Source: Paracoccaceae bacterium (GTDB taxonomy: Bacteria > Pseudomonadota > Alphaproteobacteria > Rhodobacterales > Rhodobacteraceae). Taken from it: a stretch of DNA of 64,000 nt. The notes below the pieces were generated by a model. That model ran no database searches and had not been told where the DNA came from. It worked only from the letters and a program-made list of their open reading frames with translations. The stretch spans positions 62,001-126,000 of the forward strand of contig SDAL01000002.1 in assembly GCA_004153385.1 (NCBI GenBank), in the 5' to 3' direction. Within the stretch, counting starts at the first letter, position 1. Every line of letters begins with the position of its first letter. This document shows, one piece after another, positions 62,724 to 64,000 of the stretch. The translations under genes and the position numbers were made by a program.

Positions 62724-63098
62724 TCAGGCCTCTGCCGAACCTTCTGCAGCTTCCGAAGCTGCGGCCGCTTTTGCGGCTTTCTCTTCGGCACGGGCTTGGG
62801 CTTTTTTGCCCGGCTGTGCTTTTTTCATGTTCGCGCGGGTTTTCTTTTCGGTCACGCCAGCCGCTTCAAGGAAACGTGCCACGCGGTCGGTCGGCTGTGC
62901 GCCGTTCGACAGCCAGTGCTTGACGCGGTCGATGTCCATTTTCACCCGGTCTTCGCTGTCTTTCGGCAACAACGGGTTATAGGTGCCCAGTTTCTCGATG
63001 AAGCGGCCGTCACGCGGCATGCGCGAATCGGATGCAACGATCGAATAGAAGGGGCGCTTGTTCGAACCACCACGGGCGAGACGGATTTTCATAGCCAT
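62724..63098 (-). CDS. rpsP: 30S ribosomal protein S16
   Basis: A 124-residue small-subunit protein. The N-terminal 80 residues are standard S16 ([43 protein letters not shown]). A long Ala/Lys/Glu-rich tail (residues about 85-124) follows, as in other alphaproteobacteria. GGAGATAAATCC precedes the ATG at 63098. It is the anchor of the rpsP-rimM-trmD-rplS cluster. The chorismate mutase gene lies 43 bases upstream on the same strand. Confidence 0.96.
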   Translation of the reverse strand: MAMKIRLARGGSNKRPFYSIVASDSRMPRDGRFIEKLGTYNPLLPKDSEDRVKMDIDRVKHWLSNGAQPTDRVARFLEAAGVTEKKTRANMKKAQPGKKAQARAEEKAAKAAAASEAAEGSAEA

Positions 63099-63141
63099 GG
63101 ATTTATCTCCTTTGAATGGCAAGTGTCGGGCGAAAGGCCCG

Positions 63142-63438
63142 TTATTTCTGGAGTTGCTCGTGATGCCGGATCACTTCCGAAATCACGAAGTTCAGGAATT
63201 TACGCGCGAATTCCGGGTCAAGGCCGCTCTCGTCGGCCATCTTCTCCAGACGCGCGATCTGGGTCTTCTCCCGGTTTGGATCGGAGGGAGGAAGATCATG
63301 TTCGGCTTTCAGCTTTCCCACCGCTTGGGTTTGGGCAAAGCGTTCGGCCAATGTGTAAATCAACACCGCATCCAGCCGGTCAATGCTATCGCGGTGTTCT
63401 TTCAGCAGGTTTGCAGCGCGGGTGGTTGCATCGCTCAT
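63142..63438 (-). CDS. Chorismate mutase (AroQ type)
   Basis: A 98-residue all-helical protein. It rearranges chorismate to prephenate, the first committed step to Phe and Tyr. The AroQ pattern is visible: [36 protein letters not shown] (helix 1, with R, D and K at conserved sites), then [11 protein letters not shown] and a C-terminal [15 protein letters not shown]. Such monofunctional mutases next to rpsP are common in Rhodobacterales. Its start overlaps the GNAT gene's stop (ATGA). No regulatory ACT domain is attached. Confidence 0.9.
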   Translation of the reverse strand: MSDATTRAANLLKEHRDSIDRLDAVLIYTLAERFAQTQAVGKLKAEHDLPPSDPNREKTQIARLEKMADESGLDPEFARKFLNFVISEVIRHHEQLQK

Positions 63439-63968
63439 GCGCAGTCCTCCGGCGTAGGGTGACGGTAAACAAGGCAGGCTTTGCCTGCAGGGCCGGAGGC
63501 ATCATGATCAATCACCGCCCCCAACCGTTCGGCCAATCTGGCCGAGCGGGTGTTTTCCGGCGCGACATAACTGACCGCACCACGCCAGCCCAGATCGCGG
63601 TAAAGATGCGCGCGGGCGCATGTTGCAGCCTCGGCCACGAGGCCTTGGCCCTCATCGGACTGGCTCCACACGCCCCACAGGATCTCGGCTTCGGGCCAGC
63701 CCGCAGGCTGCCACGGGCCGACCAGACCAAGGCCGCGATCATCGTCGTGGCGGGTGAACACAAACGGCCCCCAGCCATGCATGACCCAATGGCCGATCAC
63801 GGTTGCCCAACCGCGCCATGCCAGCCCCTCTTCAAATACGCCAGGGCGCATGAAGGCACCGCGTTCGCTTGCCTGAAAGCCACGCCAGTGCGGCCAGTCC
63901 TTGGCCGCGGGCGCGCGCAAAACCAGACGTTGGCTGTGCAATACAGGGGTGGGCGACAGCGCGATCAT
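63435..63968 (-). CDS. GNAT family N-acetyltransferase
   Basis: A 177-residue acetyltransferase of the RimJ/RimL-like type. The N-terminal LVLRAPAAKDWPHWRGF opens the fold. GVWSQSDEGQGLVAEAATCARAHLYRDLG includes a Q/RXXGXG/A-like acetyl-CoA loop in a relaxed form (SDEGQGL). VAPENTRSARLAERLGAVI is the family's C-terminal motif (NxxSxxLxExLGF). The acceptor is unknown. The ATG at 63968 is close to the window edge, so upstream genes of the operon cannot be seen. Confidence 0.87.
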   Translation of the reverse strand: MIALSPTPVLHSQRLVLRAPAAKDWPHWRGFQASERGAFMRPGVFEEGLAWRGWATVIGHWVMHGWGPFVFTRHDDDRGLGLVGPWQPAGWPEAEILWGVWSQSDEGQGLVAEAATCARAHLYRDLGWRGAVSYVAPENTRSARLAERLGAVIDHDASGPAGKACLVYRHPTPEDCA

Positions 63969-64000
63969 GATGCTGTCCCTTGCGGGCAGACCCCGGTCGC

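Overview
The window is a gene-dense, GC-rich piece of an alphaproteobacterial chromosome. Several families point to the Rhodobacterales (Roseobacter/Rhodobacter group): a CenR-type response regulator, MipZ, a Rhodobacterales-style TrmD with an N-terminal extension, DUF3576/DUF3035/DUF6280 proteins, a TRAP transporter, and the rpsP-rimM-trmD-rplS-rpmE translation cluster. I cannot name the genus. I see no insertion sequence, prophage, integrase, CRISPR array or rRNA operon. Most of the window looks like core chromosome, with about 65 protein genes and two tRNA genes.

Layout. 0-10 kb (+ strand mostly): an IalB-like periplasmic protein, rlmN, an amidoligase/glutamine-amidotransferase pair, a LOG protein (-), dapD, an unusual cation-exchanger-like membrane protein, a GlsB/YeaQ membrane protein, a lytic transglycosylase and a DUF4202 protein. 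10-23 kb (- strand mostly): an EamA exporter, an HU protein, the overlapping ade-amn purine genes, a small SelW-like/SDR pair (+), an MFS transporter, a flavoprotein, and holA-lptE-leuS. 23-29 kb: a DUF3576 lipoprotein, a highly expressed porin with tandem terminators, a YggS PLP protein, ribA coupled to an L,D-transpeptidase-like gene, cenR and an unknown exported protein.

29-41 kb (-): DUF3775, rmuC-mutL, an active/inactive M16 protease pair, a DUF3035 lipoprotein, lspA, purH and rsmB. 41-52 kb: an SDHAF4-like protein, a histidinol-phosphate-type aminotransferase, a DUF305 variant, a class V aminotransferase, an MsbA-like ABC exporter, a YgfZ-like protein, a DUF6280 protein, tRNA-Cys, a Pcm-like methyltransferase next to a TolC-family channel, a PopZ-like acidic protein and a LysE exporter. 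52-58 kb: tRNA-Ser, a three-gene TRAP transporter, an ExoD-like protein and an acetyl-CoA hydrolase/CoA-transferase. 57.9-64 kb (-): a translation-centred cluster reading GNAT, chorismate mutase, rpsP, bluB, rimM, a sulfotransferase-like gene, trmD, rplS, rpmE, followed by mipZ.

Recurring themes are envelope biogenesis (lptE, lspA, transglycosylase, L,D-transpeptidase, cenR, porin, tolC), translation and RNA modification (rlmN, rsmB, trmD, rimM, rplS, rpmE, rpsP, leuS), and cell-cycle or polarity factors (mipZ, PopZ-like). Many neighbours overlap by ATGA or TGATG, which indicates translational coupling. I found no clear-cut undescribed system. The best leads are the amidoligase/GATase pair, the PopZ-like protein, the sulfotransferase-like gene inside the rimM-trmD operon, and overlapping, mutually exclusive hairpins downstream of rpmE.
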